A stretch of 64,000 bases of DNA from positions 1,612,001-1,676,000 of the forward strand of contig NZ_FNEO01000001.1 in the NCBI RefSeq assembly GCF_900100165.1, in the 5' to 3' direction. The notes beneath the pieces were generated by a model. It did not search any database, was not told where the DNA came from, and was given only the letters and a program-made list of their open reading frames with translations. The translations under genes were made by a program, and so were the position numbers. This DNA comes from Flavobacterium glycines. GTDB lineage: Bacteria; Bacteroidota; Bacteroidia; Flavobacteriales; Flavobacteriaceae. Position 1 is the first letter of the stretch, and every line of letters begins with the position of its first letter. This document shows, in pieces, positions 10,316-20,499 of the stretch.

Positions 10316-13300
10316 ATGAAAAAAATAATTAACGGAAGATGGCTCTATCCGTACTTACCTAAAATAAGCCTTAAAATGAAACTAACCACAATATTACTGA
10401 TACTGTCTTTGGTTAAAATTCAAGCGAGCAGTTATTCGCAAAATACGAAACTGTCATTGAAATTCAAGGAAGCAACTGTGGAACAGGTTTTCAATAAAAT
10501 TGAATCCGTTTCTGAATACAGATTTCTTTTTGAAAGCAATCAAATTGACCTCAATAGAAAAGTTAATTTTAATGTTGAGAAACAAAAGATAGATGATATT
10601 TTAAGTATTCTGTTTAAAGGTACAAACACTGCTTATTATGTCAATGATCGTCAGATTATATTGAAAAAGGAGAAGGAGGTTTTAGATAAAGAGACTGTCT
10701 CTGATAGTAAAAAAACAGCTCAACAGGGTATTCTGGTAACAGGGGTGATTACTGATGTAAATAATATGCCTGTACCCGGAGTAAATGTCTTGGAAAAGGG
10801 TACTAAAAACGGTATTCAATCCGATTTTGACGGTAAATTTTCTATTCGGGTAAATGGTAGCAGTAGTGCATTGGTGTTTTCATTTATCGGATATGAAACC
10901 GTAACTAAGGTAGTGGGGCAAAATAAGACGATGAATATCGTTTTAAAGGATGAAAGTTCTACTTTAAATGAAGTAGTAGTGATAGGTTATGGTACTGCAA
11001 AAAAAGGAGATTTAACAGGTTCAGTTGCGGCTATTTCGGGTGATGATTTGAAAAAAACCAACATGAACAACGTTGCGGAGAGTTTAACAGGACGTGTAGC
11101 TGGTGTTCAGGTTACTTCTGCAGAAGGTTCTCCGGATGCTGATATTAAAATTAGAATCAGAGGAGGCGGTTCATTAACTCAGGATGCTTCCCCTTTGGTA
11201 ATTGTTGATGGTTTTCCTGTTTCCAGTTTAAATGATATTGCGCCTTCAGATATCGAAACAATAACAGTACTTAAAGATGCTTCTTCTACTGCAATTTATG
11301 GTTCCAGAGGGGCAAACGGGGTTATTTTGGTTACTACTAAAAAGGGTAAAGATGGTAAAATTTCAGTTTCATTTAATACGTATTATGGGTTAAAAAAAAT
11401 AGCCAGTACAATTGATGTTTTGAAACCTGAAGAATATGTGAAGTTACAATATGAATTTGTAAATCGTTTTGATGCTGATGATAGTTCCTATCAACAATAT
11501 TTTGGTCAATGGGGTGACAGAGATCTATATTCAGGTATGAAAGGGAATAACTGGCAAAAGCAGATTTATGGTCGTTTAGGTGAAACCAGAAGCCGGGATT
11601 TAGGTATTCGTGGCGGAACTGATAAAATGAATTTCAATTTTAATTATGCTCATATTGATGAGAAAACCATTATGCTGGGATCTCAGTATAAAAGAAATAA
11701 TTTATCTTTTAGTGTAAAAAATAAAGCGTCTGAAAAGATTGATTTGTCATTTACAATGCGTTACTCGGATACTCAAATTAATGGTGGAGGAACAAATGAA
11801 CAAAACGCAAAATCCGTTTCGGCAGATGCTCGTTTGCGTCATAGTGTTGGTTATTCGCCTATTCCATTACCGGGTTTAACTACAGATAATACAGATGAAG
11901 CTGTAGCGGGTTATTTAGTAAATCCTTTTGTTGCTGTTGCTGACAATGATCGTCTTCAAAACAGAAAGAATTTTAATTTACTAGGAGGTATTTCCTATAA
12001 AATATTACCAGGACTTCAATTAGGTTCTGATTTAGGTTTAGATAATTATTATTTACAGGATTATCGTTTTTACGGACGTTCAACTTATTATGTAAATAAT
12101 CAGGTAGCTGCTGAAAATCAAGGGAAACCGGCTTTGGCTATTTCAGATACTAAAAATGTTAGATTTAGAATTGCAAATACGGCTAATTATGATTTTAAGA
12201 AAATAATAGGAGAAGACCATAGTTTGAAATTGTTACTTGGTCAGGAGTTAATCAAGTCTAATAGTACTGAATTAGCAAGTGAAATTAACGGATTTCCTTT
12301 GTTTTTTGGTTTTGAAAGTGCCAAAAATCTTTCTTCTCAGGGGGTAGCTTTGTTTACAGAAACTAATTATGCTCCTGAAGATAAGTTGTTATCTTATTTT
12401 GGACGTTTGACATATGATTATAAAAACCGTTATTTATTCACAGCTACATACCGTGCCGATGGTTCCAGTAAATTCTTAGGAAAAAATCGTTGGGGATATT
12501 TTCCGTCAGCAGCTCTTGCATGGAAACTTTCAGAAGAAGATTTCTTGAAAAATGTTGGCTGGTTAAAATTATTGAAAGTTAGAGCCAGTTATGGACAGGC
12601 AGGAAATAATAATATACCATCAGGGCAAACTTCTCAATTATATTCATCCAGTACTACAACTTGGATTAATGGTATAACTAACTATTGGTCTGCTTCAAAA
12701 GTATTGGCAAATCCGGATTTAAAATGGGAAACTACTGTGACTCAAAATTTTGGTTTGGATTATGAGTTATTTAACGGAAAATTAAGTGGAAGTGTTGAAG
12801 CTTATAAAAATGTTACCAAAGATTTGTTGATTAATTTTCCAGTTCCTGGTACAGGTTATGATACTCAGTACAGAAATATGGGAGAGACTCAAAATACAGG
12901 AGTTGAGGCAACTTTAAGTGTAACAGCGATTAATAAACCAAATTATGGTTTGAGTTTTTCTTTGAACTTTGGGATGAATAAAAACCGCATTAATTCATTA
13001 GGAATAATGAGTGATTTCGGAGTGTCAACAGCTTGGGCATCTACTGCTATCGGTAATGATTATGTGGTAAGAGTAGGGCAACCATTAGGATTAATGTATG
13101 GTTATAAAAGTGATGGACGTTACGAAGTTTCTGATTTTGATTACAACGGAACAAGTTACACTTTGAGAGCTGATGTAGCAAATGCAACTGCAGTAGTAGG
13201 AACAGTTTCTCCGGGAGTAATGAAATTGAAAGATTTGAATAATGATGGTAAAGTAGACGCTAATGATCAGACAATTATTGGTAATGCAAATCCAAAACAT

Positions 13301-13843
13301 ACAGGAGGTTTTGTAATTAATGCCAATGCTTATGGTTTTGATTTGTCGGCTGCATTTAATTATAGTTTCGGTAACGATATCTATAATGCAAATAAAGTTG
13401 AGTTTACAACAGCTACAACAAATACACAGTATAGAAATTTAAGTTTACAAATGGCTTCAGACAATAGATGGACTAATTTTAATGCAGCAGGTGAATTAGT
13501 TACAGATCCTGTAGAATTACAAACATTGAATGCTAATACTACTTTGTGGTCCCCTTTTATGAGTCGTTATGTGTTTAGTGATTGGGCAGTTGAAGATGGC
13601 TCTTTCATACGTTTAAATACCCTTTCTTTAGGATATACCGTACCTGCTGATGCTTTATCTAAATATGGGATTTCTAAGTTAAGATTCTATGCAACGGCTA
13701 ATAATGTTTTTGTAATTACAAAATATTCAGGTTTAGATCCCGAGGTTTCTACGATTAGAAGAACACCGCTTACACCAGGTGTGGATTATTCTCCATTTCC
13801 TAGAAGCAGACAGGTTTCTTTTGGTTTAAATCTTAATTTTTAA
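10316..13843 (+). CDS. SusC-like TonB-dependent outer-membrane transporter with STN domain (pair 1)
   Basis: The 1175-residue outer-membrane pore of a SusCD pump, importing glycan oligomers using TonB energy. After a signal peptide with an extended N-terminus (a second Met at 21 is possible) come an STN signalling domain (about 46-115), a carboxypeptidase-regulatory-like domain (about 140-225), a TonB-box-like NEVVVIGYG, a plug domain ending KDASSTAIYGSRGANGVILVTTKKG, and a beta barrel to the terminal LNLNF. The STN domain fits signalling to the FecR encoded just upstream. The susD gene starts 10 bases after its stop. Substrate is inferred to be pectic oligosaccharides from the neighbours. 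Confidence 0.95.
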   Translation: MKKIINGRWLYPYLPKISLKMKLTTILLILSLVKIQASSYSQNTKLSLKFKEATVEQVFNKIESVSEYRFLFESNQIDLNRKVNFNVEKQKIDDILSILFKGTNTAYYVNDRQIILKKEKEVLDKETVSDSKKTAQQGILVTGVITDVNNMPVPGVNVLEKGTKNGIQSDFDGKFSIRVNGSSSALVFSFIGYETVTKVVGQNKTMNIVLKDESSTLNEVVVIGYGTAKKGDLTGSVAAISGDDLKKTNMNNVAESLTGRVAGVQVTSAEGSPDADIKIRIRGGGSLTQDASPLVIVDGFPVSSLNDIAPSDIETITVLKDASSTAIYGSRGANGVILVTTKKGKDGKISVSFNTYYGLKKIASTIDVLKPEEYVKLQYEFVNRFDADDSSYQQYFGQWGDRDLYSGMKGNNWQKQIYGRLGETRSRDLGIRGGTDKMNFNFNYAHIDEKTIMLGSQYKRNNLSFSVKNKASEKIDLSFTMRYSDTQINGGGTNEQNAKSVSADARLRHSVGYSPIPLPGLTTDNTDEAVAGYLVNPFVAVADNDRLQNRKNFNLLGGISYKILPGLQLGSDLGLDNYYLQDYRFYGRSTYYVNNQVAAENQGKPALAISDTKNVRFRIANTANYDFKKIIGEDHSLKLLLGQELIKSNSTELASEINGFPLFFGFESAKNLSSQGVALFTETNYAPEDKLLSYFGRLTYDYKNRYLFTATYRADGSSKFLGKNRWGYFPSAALAWKLSEEDFLKNVGWLKLLKVRASYGQAGNNNIPSGQTSQLYSSSTTTWINGITNYWSASKVLANPDLKWETTVTQNFGLDYELFNGKLSGSVEAYKNVTKDLLINFPVPGTGYDTQYRNMGETQNTGVEATLSVTAINKPNYGLSFSLNFGMNKNRINSLGIMSDFGVSTAWASTAIGNDYVVRVGQPLGLMYGYKSDGRYEVSDFDYNGTSYTLRADVANATAVVGTVSPGVMKLKDLNNDGKVDANDQTIIGNANPKHTGGFVINANAYGFDLSAAFNYSFGNDIYNANKVEFTTATTNTQYRNLSLQMASDNRWTNFNAAGELVTDPVELQTLNANTTLWSPFMSRYVFSDWAVEDGSFIRLNTLSLGYTVPADALSKYGISKLRFYATANNVFVITKYSGLDPEVSTIRRTPLTPGVDYSPFPRSRQVSFGLNLNF

Positions 13844-13853
13844 TTGAATAAAA

Positions 13854-15629
13854 ATGAAAAAAATACTTTTATATATTTCTATAGTTACCTTAGGTGTTTT
13901 TACCTCATGTAATTCTGATGATTTTTTGGACGCTCCTGCAAAATCAAGTCTTGATGAATCAATAATTTTTTCCAATGCAGGTTTAGCTAAGGGGGCTGTG
14001 GACGGCATTAAAGTGCCTTTTGGAGAAACAAACTCTTATCGTGGTCGTTTTTTGCCTTGGTATGGATTAAACACCGATGTGGAATGGTATAATACTTCTC
14101 AAACGGCTAGTGCCAATACGGAATTATGTAATTATAATACACCTGCAACTAACACCAATATGAATACAACTAACAATGCCTGGGCAATGATGTATTCTGG
14201 AATTGAAAGAGCAAATATTTGTATCAGAGGTTTGCGTAACTATGGTAATCCGCAACCTGGAACAGAATTAGGCTATCTTTTAGGCGAGTCTTTAACTCTT
14301 AGAGCAGTTTATTACGCAGATTTATTGAAGGCATGGGGCGATATTCCGGCTCGTTTTGAACCAATATCTTCAGAAACTTTATACTTGCCTAGAAGTAGTC
14401 GTGATGTGATTTACAAACAAATTATCGCTGATTTAGGTGAAGCTGAAGATTTAGTGCCTTGGCCTAATGCAACAACAGCAACTTCAAATGTTGAACGAGT
14501 AAATAAGGCTTTTGTTAAAGCTTTGAGAGCCCGTTTAGCAATGGCTGCCAGTGGTTTTCAACAATATTCTGATGGGATAAGAAGAAGTAATGATGCTGAT
14601 CTTTCAGTTGCGAAAATGTATCAATTAGCTTTAGATGAATGTAAAGACATTATTAATAGTGGAACAGCGCATCTGGAATCTTCTTTTGAAACCTTATGGA
14701 AAAAATACAATCAGGAAGATTTAACTGCAGGAGGTGAATCATTATGGCAAATTCCTTTTGCAGATGGTCGTGGTCGTATGTTATTTACTTTTGCTGTTCG
14801 TCATAATTCTGTTGATCAGTTTCAGGCAAACGGGACAAATAAAGGAGGAGTTTGTGGACCATTGCCTTTTGTTTTTTATGATTACAACAAAAATGATACA
14901 CGAAGAAATGTAAGTTGTGTACCTTATAAATATGGAACTGCAGTTAGTGGTGTCGCTAAACAGGAATTGAATGATTTGGATACCTGGTATTTTGGTAAAT
15001 ACAGATATGAATGGATGTCTCGTTATGTAACTTCTACTAATGACGATGGTGTAGATAAGTTGTATATGCGTTACGCAGAAGTTCTTTTAATTGCTGCAGA
15101 AGCAGCTAATGAACTAGAAGGACCTACCGCTGCAGCTGCCTATCTGAAAGAAATTCGTAAAAGAGCATTTCCAACGGCTTATCAGGCAACAATGGTTGAA
15201 AGTTATGTAAATGCTTTAACTACAAAAGAGGCCATGTTCAATGCCATTGTAGATGAACATAAATTTGAGTTTACCGGTGAAATGGAACGTAAACAGGCGC
15301 TTATTCGTTGGAATTTGTTAAAAACAAAATTAGATGAGGCTAAAGTTAAAATGACCAATCTTCAGGCTCGTACAGGTGAATATGCAGATGTTCCTTCAAC
15401 TTTGTATTTCAAAACTTCTTCTGATAATGTTTCTTTAGATATTTATGGTTTAAACAGAGGAGAAACTACTAATCCGGGTGTTGAATACACAGCTAAAACA
15501 TGGGTGAAATTAGATGCAGTTAAAATCAGTTCCCTATATGATGCAACCATTAATCCTGATGCACATCAGTTTTGGCCAATTTGGCAAGTGTTTATTGACG
15601 GAAGTAATCAACAATTGACAAATAATTAA
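13854..15629 (+). CDS. SusD/RagB-family glycan-binding lipoprotein (pair 1)
   Basis: A 591-residue surface lipoprotein (lipobox before Cys19: VFTSC) that forms the lid of the adjacent SusC pore. SusD hallmarks include the NNAWAMMYSGIERANICI helix, the LGESLTLRAVYYADLLKAWGDIPAR motif and the C-terminal DEHKFEFTGEMERKQALIRW block. It follows susC by 10 bases and is surely co-transcribed. Ligand assignment to pectic oligomers is inference from context. Confidence 0.95.
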   Translation: MKKILLYISIVTLGVFTSCNSDDFLDAPAKSSLDESIIFSNAGLAKGAVDGIKVPFGETNSYRGRFLPWYGLNTDVEWYNTSQTASANTELCNYNTPATNTNMNTTNNAWAMMYSGIERANICIRGLRNYGNPQPGTELGYLLGESLTLRAVYYADLLKAWGDIPARFEPISSETLYLPRSSRDVIYKQIIADLGEAEDLVPWPNATTATSNVERVNKAFVKALRARLAMAASGFQQYSDGIRRSNDADLSVAKMYQLALDECKDIINSGTAHLESSFETLWKKYNQEDLTAGGESLWQIPFADGRGRMLFTFAVRHNSVDQFQANGTNKGGVCGPLPFVFYDYNKNDTRRNVSCVPYKYGTAVSGVAKQELNDLDTWYFGKYRYEWMSRYVTSTNDDGVDKLYMRYAEVLLIAAEAANELEGPTAAAAYLKEIRKRAFPTAYQATMVESYVNALTTKEAMFNAIVDEHKFEFTGEMERKQALIRWNLLKTKLDEAKVKMTNLQARTGEYADVPSTLYFKTSSDNVSLDIYGLNRGETTNPGVEYTAKTWVKLDAVKISSLYDATINPDAHQFWPIWQVFIDGSNQQLTNN

Positions 15630-15751
15630 GAAAACTAACAAGGAAAATAGTTAATAAAGATTTTTTAGAGTATTGATTGGTTGATGTAGTACTACTTAAT
15701 AAGTGCTATAGAACATGGTTTTTACTCAGGAAAATATAAAAAATATGAGTT

Positions 15752-17299
15752 ATGAAAACAAAATTTATAATTAAAACATTTTTAGCTTCCTTGCTACTCT
15801 TAGGAACTTTAATCAGCTGCTCAGGATATACAGAAGATTTAATCAATGAATTGGAAGTAAGCAGGGCTTTTGCTCCTATTGATTTGACGGCTAAAATTAG
15901 GACTCAAACTACGGTTGAATTGAACTGGACTCCACGTGATAATGTAGATCATTATGTGGTAGAGTTTAGTGCCGATGATCCCAATTTTGCTACTATAGCA
16001 AAAACAGTGAATGTTAACGCTTCTGAATTACCTGTAAAGATACAGATGGAAGGAGAAACCGTTTATTCTATCAGAATAAAAGCGATAGTAAATGGTTTGG
16101 AAGATTCAAATTGGACAACTGTTACGGCAACTACACTTACCGAGCAGATTTTTACAAGTATTATCGATGGGGATATTTTGGCTACTCAGGCTACATTGCG
16201 TTGGATCCCTAATAGTAATGTGACTCAAATTACATTGATGCCCGGAAATATTACTCATGCAATTACAGCTCAGGAAAAAATTGACGGTAAAGCTACAATA
16301 ACAGGATTATCAGGAGAAACCGCTTATACAGCAACTTTGTATAATGGCACTAAAAAACGAGGCGTGTTAACATTTACAACAGGTATTGATGTAGGTGATG
16401 CAACATTGGTAAAACCTACAGATGACTTATTGCAAAAAATTGCTAACGCGGCTTCTGGTGCTGTTTTGGTTTTAGAGCCTGGTGATTATACTGCTCAAAC
16501 AGCTACGGTAACGCTGGCTAAGTCTATTACTATAAGAGGTTTGAGAAGTTTTAATAAACCATTGTTAAAATTGAATTTCCTGTTAGCAGCTGGTACTGCC
16601 AATGTATCACTTATTGATTTAGATTTAACAGGAGGAAGCACGATGACAGATTTGCTTCGTTTTAATGAAGCTTCAAACAATTATGGCACTTTGTTGTATA
16701 GTGGATGTAATATCCATGATTTTACCCGTTCATTAGTTGCTGCCAACGTTGCTGCTAAGATTACCTCATTCACTATCGAGAATTCAATAGTCAAAAATGT
16801 TAATACAGCTGCAGGAGGTGATTTTATTGATTTTCGTTTGAGCTTTATTGGAGATATTATGATTAAGAATAATACTTTTGTAAATTGTTCTGCCGATAGA
16901 GATTTTGTAAGGGTGGATGCAACAACAGCTTATACCGGTAACACTAATGTTACATTAGATTCAAATACCCTGTATAAAACAAGTAATAGTTCAACTACTA
17001 CTTACAGACGTATTTTCTATGTGCGTTTTGCAACTCATACATTGATTTCTAAAAACAATATTTTTGATAGCACTAATGCATTGTATGCAAATCAAAGTAC
17101 GACTAATAACCCAACTTTTACAAATAATAATTATACAAATGCAGCTAATTTGTATACTGTTGCAGCTTCACCAATTCGTTATGATGCATCCGGTACACAA
17201 TTAGATCCCGGATTTACAAATGCTGCTTCGGCTGATTTTACCATTAGTAATCAAACTTTAAAAGACAGAAAAGTAGGGGATCCACGTTGGATTAAATAA
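15752..17299 (+). CDS. Surface lipoprotein with FN3-like and beta-helix (DUF4957/DUF5123-like) regions
   Basis: A 515-residue lipoprotein (Cys23 in LISCSG). Residues about 40-130 resemble a fibronectin type III domain (VELNWTPRDNVDHYVVEF), followed by a second beta domain to about 210. Residues about 225-515 form a right-handed beta-helix like the DUF4957/DUF5123 proteins common next to susCD in pectin loci. No PL1 or CE8 catalytic motif is present, so it is more likely a glycan-binding protein in the SusE/SusF position than an enzyme. The 122-bp gap before it has no terminator, so read-through from susD is likely. Confidence 0.75.
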   Translation: MKTKFIIKTFLASLLLLGTLISCSGYTEDLINELEVSRAFAPIDLTAKIRTQTTVELNWTPRDNVDHYVVEFSADDPNFATIAKTVNVNASELPVKIQMEGETVYSIRIKAIVNGLEDSNWTTVTATTLTEQIFTSIIDGDILATQATLRWIPNSNVTQITLMPGNITHAITAQEKIDGKATITGLSGETAYTATLYNGTKKRGVLTFTTGIDVGDATLVKPTDDLLQKIANAASGAVLVLEPGDYTAQTATVTLAKSITIRGLRSFNKPLLKLNFLLAAGTANVSLIDLDLTGGSTMTDLLRFNEASNNYGTLLYSGCNIHDFTRSLVAANVAAKITSFTIENSIVKNVNTAAGGDFIDFRLSFIGDIMIKNNTFVNCSADRDFVRVDATTAYTGNTNVTLDSNTLYKTSNSSTTTYRRIFYVRFATHTLISKNNIFDSTNALYANQSTTNNPTFTNNNYTNAANLYTVAASPIRYDASGTQLDPGFTNAASADFTISNQTLKDRKVGDPRWIK

Positions 17300-17336
17300 C
17301 AGCGTTTTTTTATACAATTATTGAGTAATAAACCAG

Positions 17337-17362
17337 GAGGTATGTCTTAGGCATACCTCTTT
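17337..17362 (+). terminator. Probable weak terminator
   Basis: Perfect 8-bp stem GAGGTATG / CATACCTC with a 7-base loop, followed only by a short T-run. It may be a partial terminator before the PL9 gene. Confidence 0.5.
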
Positions 17363-17435
17363 AGGTATAGTATTCTTTTGCTTTATTTTATTGTTACACT
17401 AACAACAGCTTAGCTGTATTAACGATTAATTAATC

Positions 17436-18908
17436 ATGAAAAATTTTTTTAAAATATTCTTTTTGTTCGCACTTTTTTCTTGTTCGAAAGATGATATAAA
17501 AGCTTCTGAAAATACAGGTGTTAACGTGGTCTATGTTTCTTCAATTGGTATTTCTGGAGCTGATATTACTTCGGGGACAACCTCACAATTAACAGCGACT
17601 GTTTTGCCCTCTGATGCTACATCAAAAATAGTGACTTGGAGTTCGTCGGATAACAGCATCGCTACTGTTTCTTCTACCGGATTAGTTACGGCTCTTAAAA
17701 ATGGGACAGTAACTATTACGGCAACAGCATCGGATAAAAATATAATTAAAGCCACAAAAACGATAACCATTTCGTCTTTTATTACTGGGCCAACATACAC
17801 CTATACCGTTTCTAACGCGACAGAATTACTGGTTGCTTTATCTAAGGTTAAGGCTGGAGAAACCGTTTTTCTTAATGGAGGAACTTATGTGATGAATTCG
17901 AAAATTACCTTAAGTGCTTCGGGAACTTCGGGTAATGAAATCACTATTTTAGGGCAAATGGATGGAACCAGAGCTAAACTTGATTTTTCAGCAATAGGAG
18001 AAGGTTCTTCGAATCAGGGGATTGTGGTTGCCGGAAATTATATTCATATCAAAGCGATTGATGTTTATAAAGCAGGTGATAACGGAATGCAGGTTAAAGG
18101 AAGTAATAATACGATAGAATTTTGTTCGTTTTCAGAATGTTCTGATTCAGGATTGCAATTGGATAACGGAGCTTCAAACAATACGATTTTAAATTGTGAT
18201 TCTTATTTCAATGCCGATTCTACTTTGGAAAATGCCGATGGATTTGCCTGTAAATTAAATGTTGGTACAGGAAATAAATTTATTGGTTGCAGAGCCTGGC
18301 AAAATCTCGATGATGGTTGGGATGGTTATTTAAGAGGAGCGGATAATGTGACAACATCTTATACCAATTGTTGGGCTATTAAAAATGGATATTTAAAAGA
18401 TGGTAGCAAAGGCGCTGGTGATGGAAACGGTTTTAAAACCGGAGGTAGTGATGACAAATTATTAAAGCATAACGGTATTTATAAAAACTGTATTGCAACA
18501 GGAAATGTAGCCGATGGTTTTGATCACAACAGTAACCGTGGTAATGTTGAAATTTATAATTGTTCGGCTTATAGTAATGGGAACAATTACAATTTTAGTT
18601 CAACAAATCCTTTAGCTAAATTGACTTTGAAAAATTCATGTGCCATTGGAGCTTACGGAAGTGTAAAAGCCGATGTTTTAGATGTTACTAATAATGGATG
18701 GCTAAACGGTTTGCTTACTGATGCTACTGATTTTGAAAGTACAGAAATCAGTCAGTTAATTCAGGCCCGAAAAGCGGATGGAAGTCTGCCGGACGTAACT
18801 TTTATGAAGTTAAAAGCAACGTCTGACCTTATTGATAAAGGAGTTATAATCGAAGGGATTCCTTATCTTGGTGCAGCTCCCGATTTAGGTGCATTTGAGT
18901 TAAAATAA
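17436..18908 (+). CDS. Pectate lyase family PL9, lipoprotein, with Big_2-type domain
   Basis: A 490-residue lipoprotein (LFSCSK). Residues about 30-112 are a bacterial Ig-like group 2 domain (VTWSSSDNSIATVSSTGLVTA). The rest is a parallel beta-helix lyase. The calcium-binding aspartates of PL9 are recognisable as Asp268 (ENADGF), Asp292, Asp293 and Asp296 (NLDDGWDGY), and the catalytic lysine as Lys334 (GNGFKTGG). The spacing of the aspartates matches that known for Erwinia Pel9A. It would cleave de-esterified polygalacturonate at the cell surface, complementing the PL1 domain at 324-8099. It lacks a T9SS sorting domain and is bounded by terminators on both sides. Confidence 0.92.
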   Translation: MKNFFKIFFLFALFSCSKDDIKASENTGVNVVYVSSIGISGADITSGTTSQLTATVLPSDATSKIVTWSSSDNSIATVSSTGLVTALKNGTVTITATASDKNIIKATKTITISSFITGPTYTYTVSNATELLVALSKVKAGETVFLNGGTYVMNSKITLSASGTSGNEITILGQMDGTRAKLDFSAIGEGSSNQGIVVAGNYIHIKAIDVYKAGDNGMQVKGSNNTIEFCSFSECSDSGLQLDNGASNNTILNCDSYFNADSTLENADGFACKLNVGTGNKFIGCRAWQNLDDGWDGYLRGADNVTTSYTNCWAIKNGYLKDGSKGAGDGNGFKTGGSDDKLLKHNGIYKNCIATGNVADGFDHNSNRGNVEIYNCSAYSNGNNYNFSSTNPLAKLTLKNSCAIGAYGSVKADVLDVTNNGWLNGLLTDATDFESTEISQLIQARKADGSLPDVTFMKLKATSDLIDKGVIIEGIPYLGAAPDLGAFELK

Positions 18909-18927
18909 TTATTTCTAAATAAAGTCT

Positions 18928-18988
18928 AAACTATTCCTAAAAGCACAACTATTGTAAAAGTAGTGGTGTTTTTAGGAATAGTTTTTTT
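18928..18988 (+). terminator. Rho-independent terminator after PL9 gene
   Basis: Long inverted repeat (AAACTATTCCTAAAA ... TTTTTAGGAATAGTTT) with internal pairing of ACTA/TAGT, ending in a T-run. Confidence 0.85.
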
Positions 18989-19025
18989 AAATTCATCCTT
19001 TCGAATAAATAAATTAAAATTTTAA

Positions 19026-20024
19026 ATGGAAAAAATAAAGTGTTGTATTAAAAGTGTGAGTGTAGTGTTTTTGGGAATGCTTTCTTTTCAAAGTCTGAAT
19101 GCCCAATATTTAAAAGGATTGACCAATGTTACGGATACATCCTACAACACCAAAGCCGATTTTAAAAAAACACTGAAATACTTTCCTAAGGCTACAATGG
19201 TTCCTGAGATGCATTTTGAAAATGTAAAGCAAAAGAACGATGTTGTCTATTGTAGTTATGGCAAACGCAAGATGAAACTGGACGTTTTTTTTGATAAAAA
19301 TGTGCAGCAAAAACAAACGGCCATTATCATTATCCACGGTGGTGGCTGGCGTTCGGGAAATAGGCAACAGCATCATCCGATGGCGAAGAAATTGGCTTCT
19401 TTGGGCTATGTGTGTTTTACGCCCGAGTACCGTTTGTCAACCGAAGCGCTTTTTCCTGCAGCGGTTTATGATGTGAAAGCGTCTATACGTTGGGTTCGTG
19501 AAAATGCAAATCACTACAATGTGAATCCTGACCAAATTGTAACTCTGGGATTTTCTGCCGGAGGCGAATTGGCGGCTTTTATGGGAACAACCGGGAATAT
19601 GCCGTTGTTTGAAGGTGTAGTAACTAATTCCGATTCGCAATCTCAAGTCAATGCTGTTGTTGATATTGATGGAACTTTATCTTTTGTGCATCCTGAAGGA
19701 GGTGAAGGTGATGACAGCAAAAAGATTTCTGCGGGAACCTATTGGTTTGGCTATTCTAAAAAAGACAATCTGAAACTTTGGGAAGCAGCATCACCTTTAA
19801 GCTATGTTAGTGCTAAGACTCCGCCGTTTATTTTCATCAACAGTTCAGTAGCCCGCATGCATGCCGGACGTGATGATTTCAGAAAGGTTTTGACTGAAAA
19901 CGGCATTTATTCAGAAGTGCATGAATTCGAAAATTCGCCCCATTCTTTCTGTTTGTACAATCCCTGGTTTGAACCAACAATTCAGTATATCGATGGTTTT
20001 TTGAAAAAAGTTTTTAAGAATTAA
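19026..20024 (+). CDS. Secreted alpha/beta-hydrolase esterase (BD-FAE-like), copy 1
   Basis: A 332-residue protein with a signal peptide (to NAQ27). It has an HGGGW oxyanion-hole motif, a GFSAGG nucleophile elbow (Ser177), a DIDGTLSF acidic region and a C-terminal SPHSF histidine. This resembles the bifunctional acetyl/feruloyl esterases found in polysaccharide loci, so it probably removes acetyl or feruloyl groups from pectin side chains. It is a close paralogue of the gene at 33639 (same TSYxTK start and near-identical catalytic blocks) and a more distant one of 34788. It is followed by a strong terminator. Exact ester specificity cannot be read from sequence. Confidence 0.85.
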   Translation: MEKIKCCIKSVSVVFLGMLSFQSLNAQYLKGLTNVTDTSYNTKADFKKTLKYFPKATMVPEMHFENVKQKNDVVYCSYGKRKMKLDVFFDKNVQQKQTAIIIIHGGGWRSGNRQQHHPMAKKLASLGYVCFTPEYRLSTEALFPAAVYDVKASIRWVRENANHYNVNPDQIVTLGFSAGGELAAFMGTTGNMPLFEGVVTNSDSQSQVNAVVDIDGTLSFVHPEGGEGDDSKKISAGTYWFGYSKKDNLKLWEAASPLSYVSAKTPPFIFINSSVARMHAGRDDFRKVLTENGIYSEVHEFENSPHSFCLYNPWFEPTIQYIDGFLKKVFKN

Positions 20025-20037
20025 AAGATAGAAAAAA

Positions 20038-20076
20038 CAAAGCCGCAAGATGAAATTCTTGCGGCTTTGTTTTTTT
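20038..20076 (+). terminator. Strong rho-independent terminator
   Basis: A 13-bp perfect stem (CAAAGCCGCAAGA / TCTTGCGGCTTTG), 6-base loop, then T-run. It ends the esterase transcript and abuts the oppositely oriented tRNA-Trp. Confidence 0.92.
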
Positions 20077-20077
20077 G

Positions 20078-20148
20078 CACGGGCGGAGGGATTCGAACCC
20101 CCATCAACGGTTTTGGAGACCGCTATTCTACCCTTGAACTACGCCCGT
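20078..20148 (-). tRNA. tRNA-Trp (anticodon CCA)
   Basis: Reverse strand folds as a full cloverleaf: acceptor ACGGGCG / CGCCCGT, discriminator G, anticodon loop CTCCAAA (CCA), T-loop TTCGAAT. 71 nt, CCA end not encoded. Confidence 0.95.
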
Positions 20149-20167
20149 AGTAAAAGTTTTGTGGGCG

Positions 20168-20175
20168 CAAATATA
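20168..20175 (-). promoter_or_regulatory. Bacteroidota -7 box for tRNA-Trp
   Basis: TATATTTG on the minus strand, 20 bases upstream of the tRNA, matches the TAnnTTTG consensus. No clear -33 TTG is seen. The stretch 20176-20406 upstream shows no gene. Confidence 0.6.
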
Positions 20176-20406
20176 GCCTTATTTGGTAAAATAACTAATG
20201 CCAACGGCAAGTATAACGAATAAATTTCCGCTGTTTTTTCTAATAGATTGGTTGTCAGTAAAGTGTTTTTTTAATTTGCACGAAAGAATTTGTGTAACTG
20301 TGCAGTGGTAGTTGGGTGTGGTAAAGAATTGTTTGCGAAACGGGAATAAATATACACCCACGTAGGTACGAAAAGTATTCAATAAATTAAATATATCTTA
20401 GCTAAT

Positions 20407-20434
20407 TTGTAATAAAAATATTATTCTATATTTG
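20407..20434 (+). promoter_or_regulatory. Consensus Bacteroidota promoter
   Basis: TTG (20407-20409), 17 bases, TATATTTG (20427-20434): a full match to the Flavobacterium housekeeping consensus, upstream of the gene at 20500. Confidence 0.8.
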
Positions 20435-20499
20435 TGAAATAATGAGTTATAAAGTAGCGACTATATACAAGTTAACCGTTATCTTAAAAAAAACTGAAA

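Noticed and set aside
20176..20406. Minus-strand ORF at 20179-20382
   Set aside because: It overlaps the tRNA-Trp promoter region and has no recognisable domain or consistent codon use.
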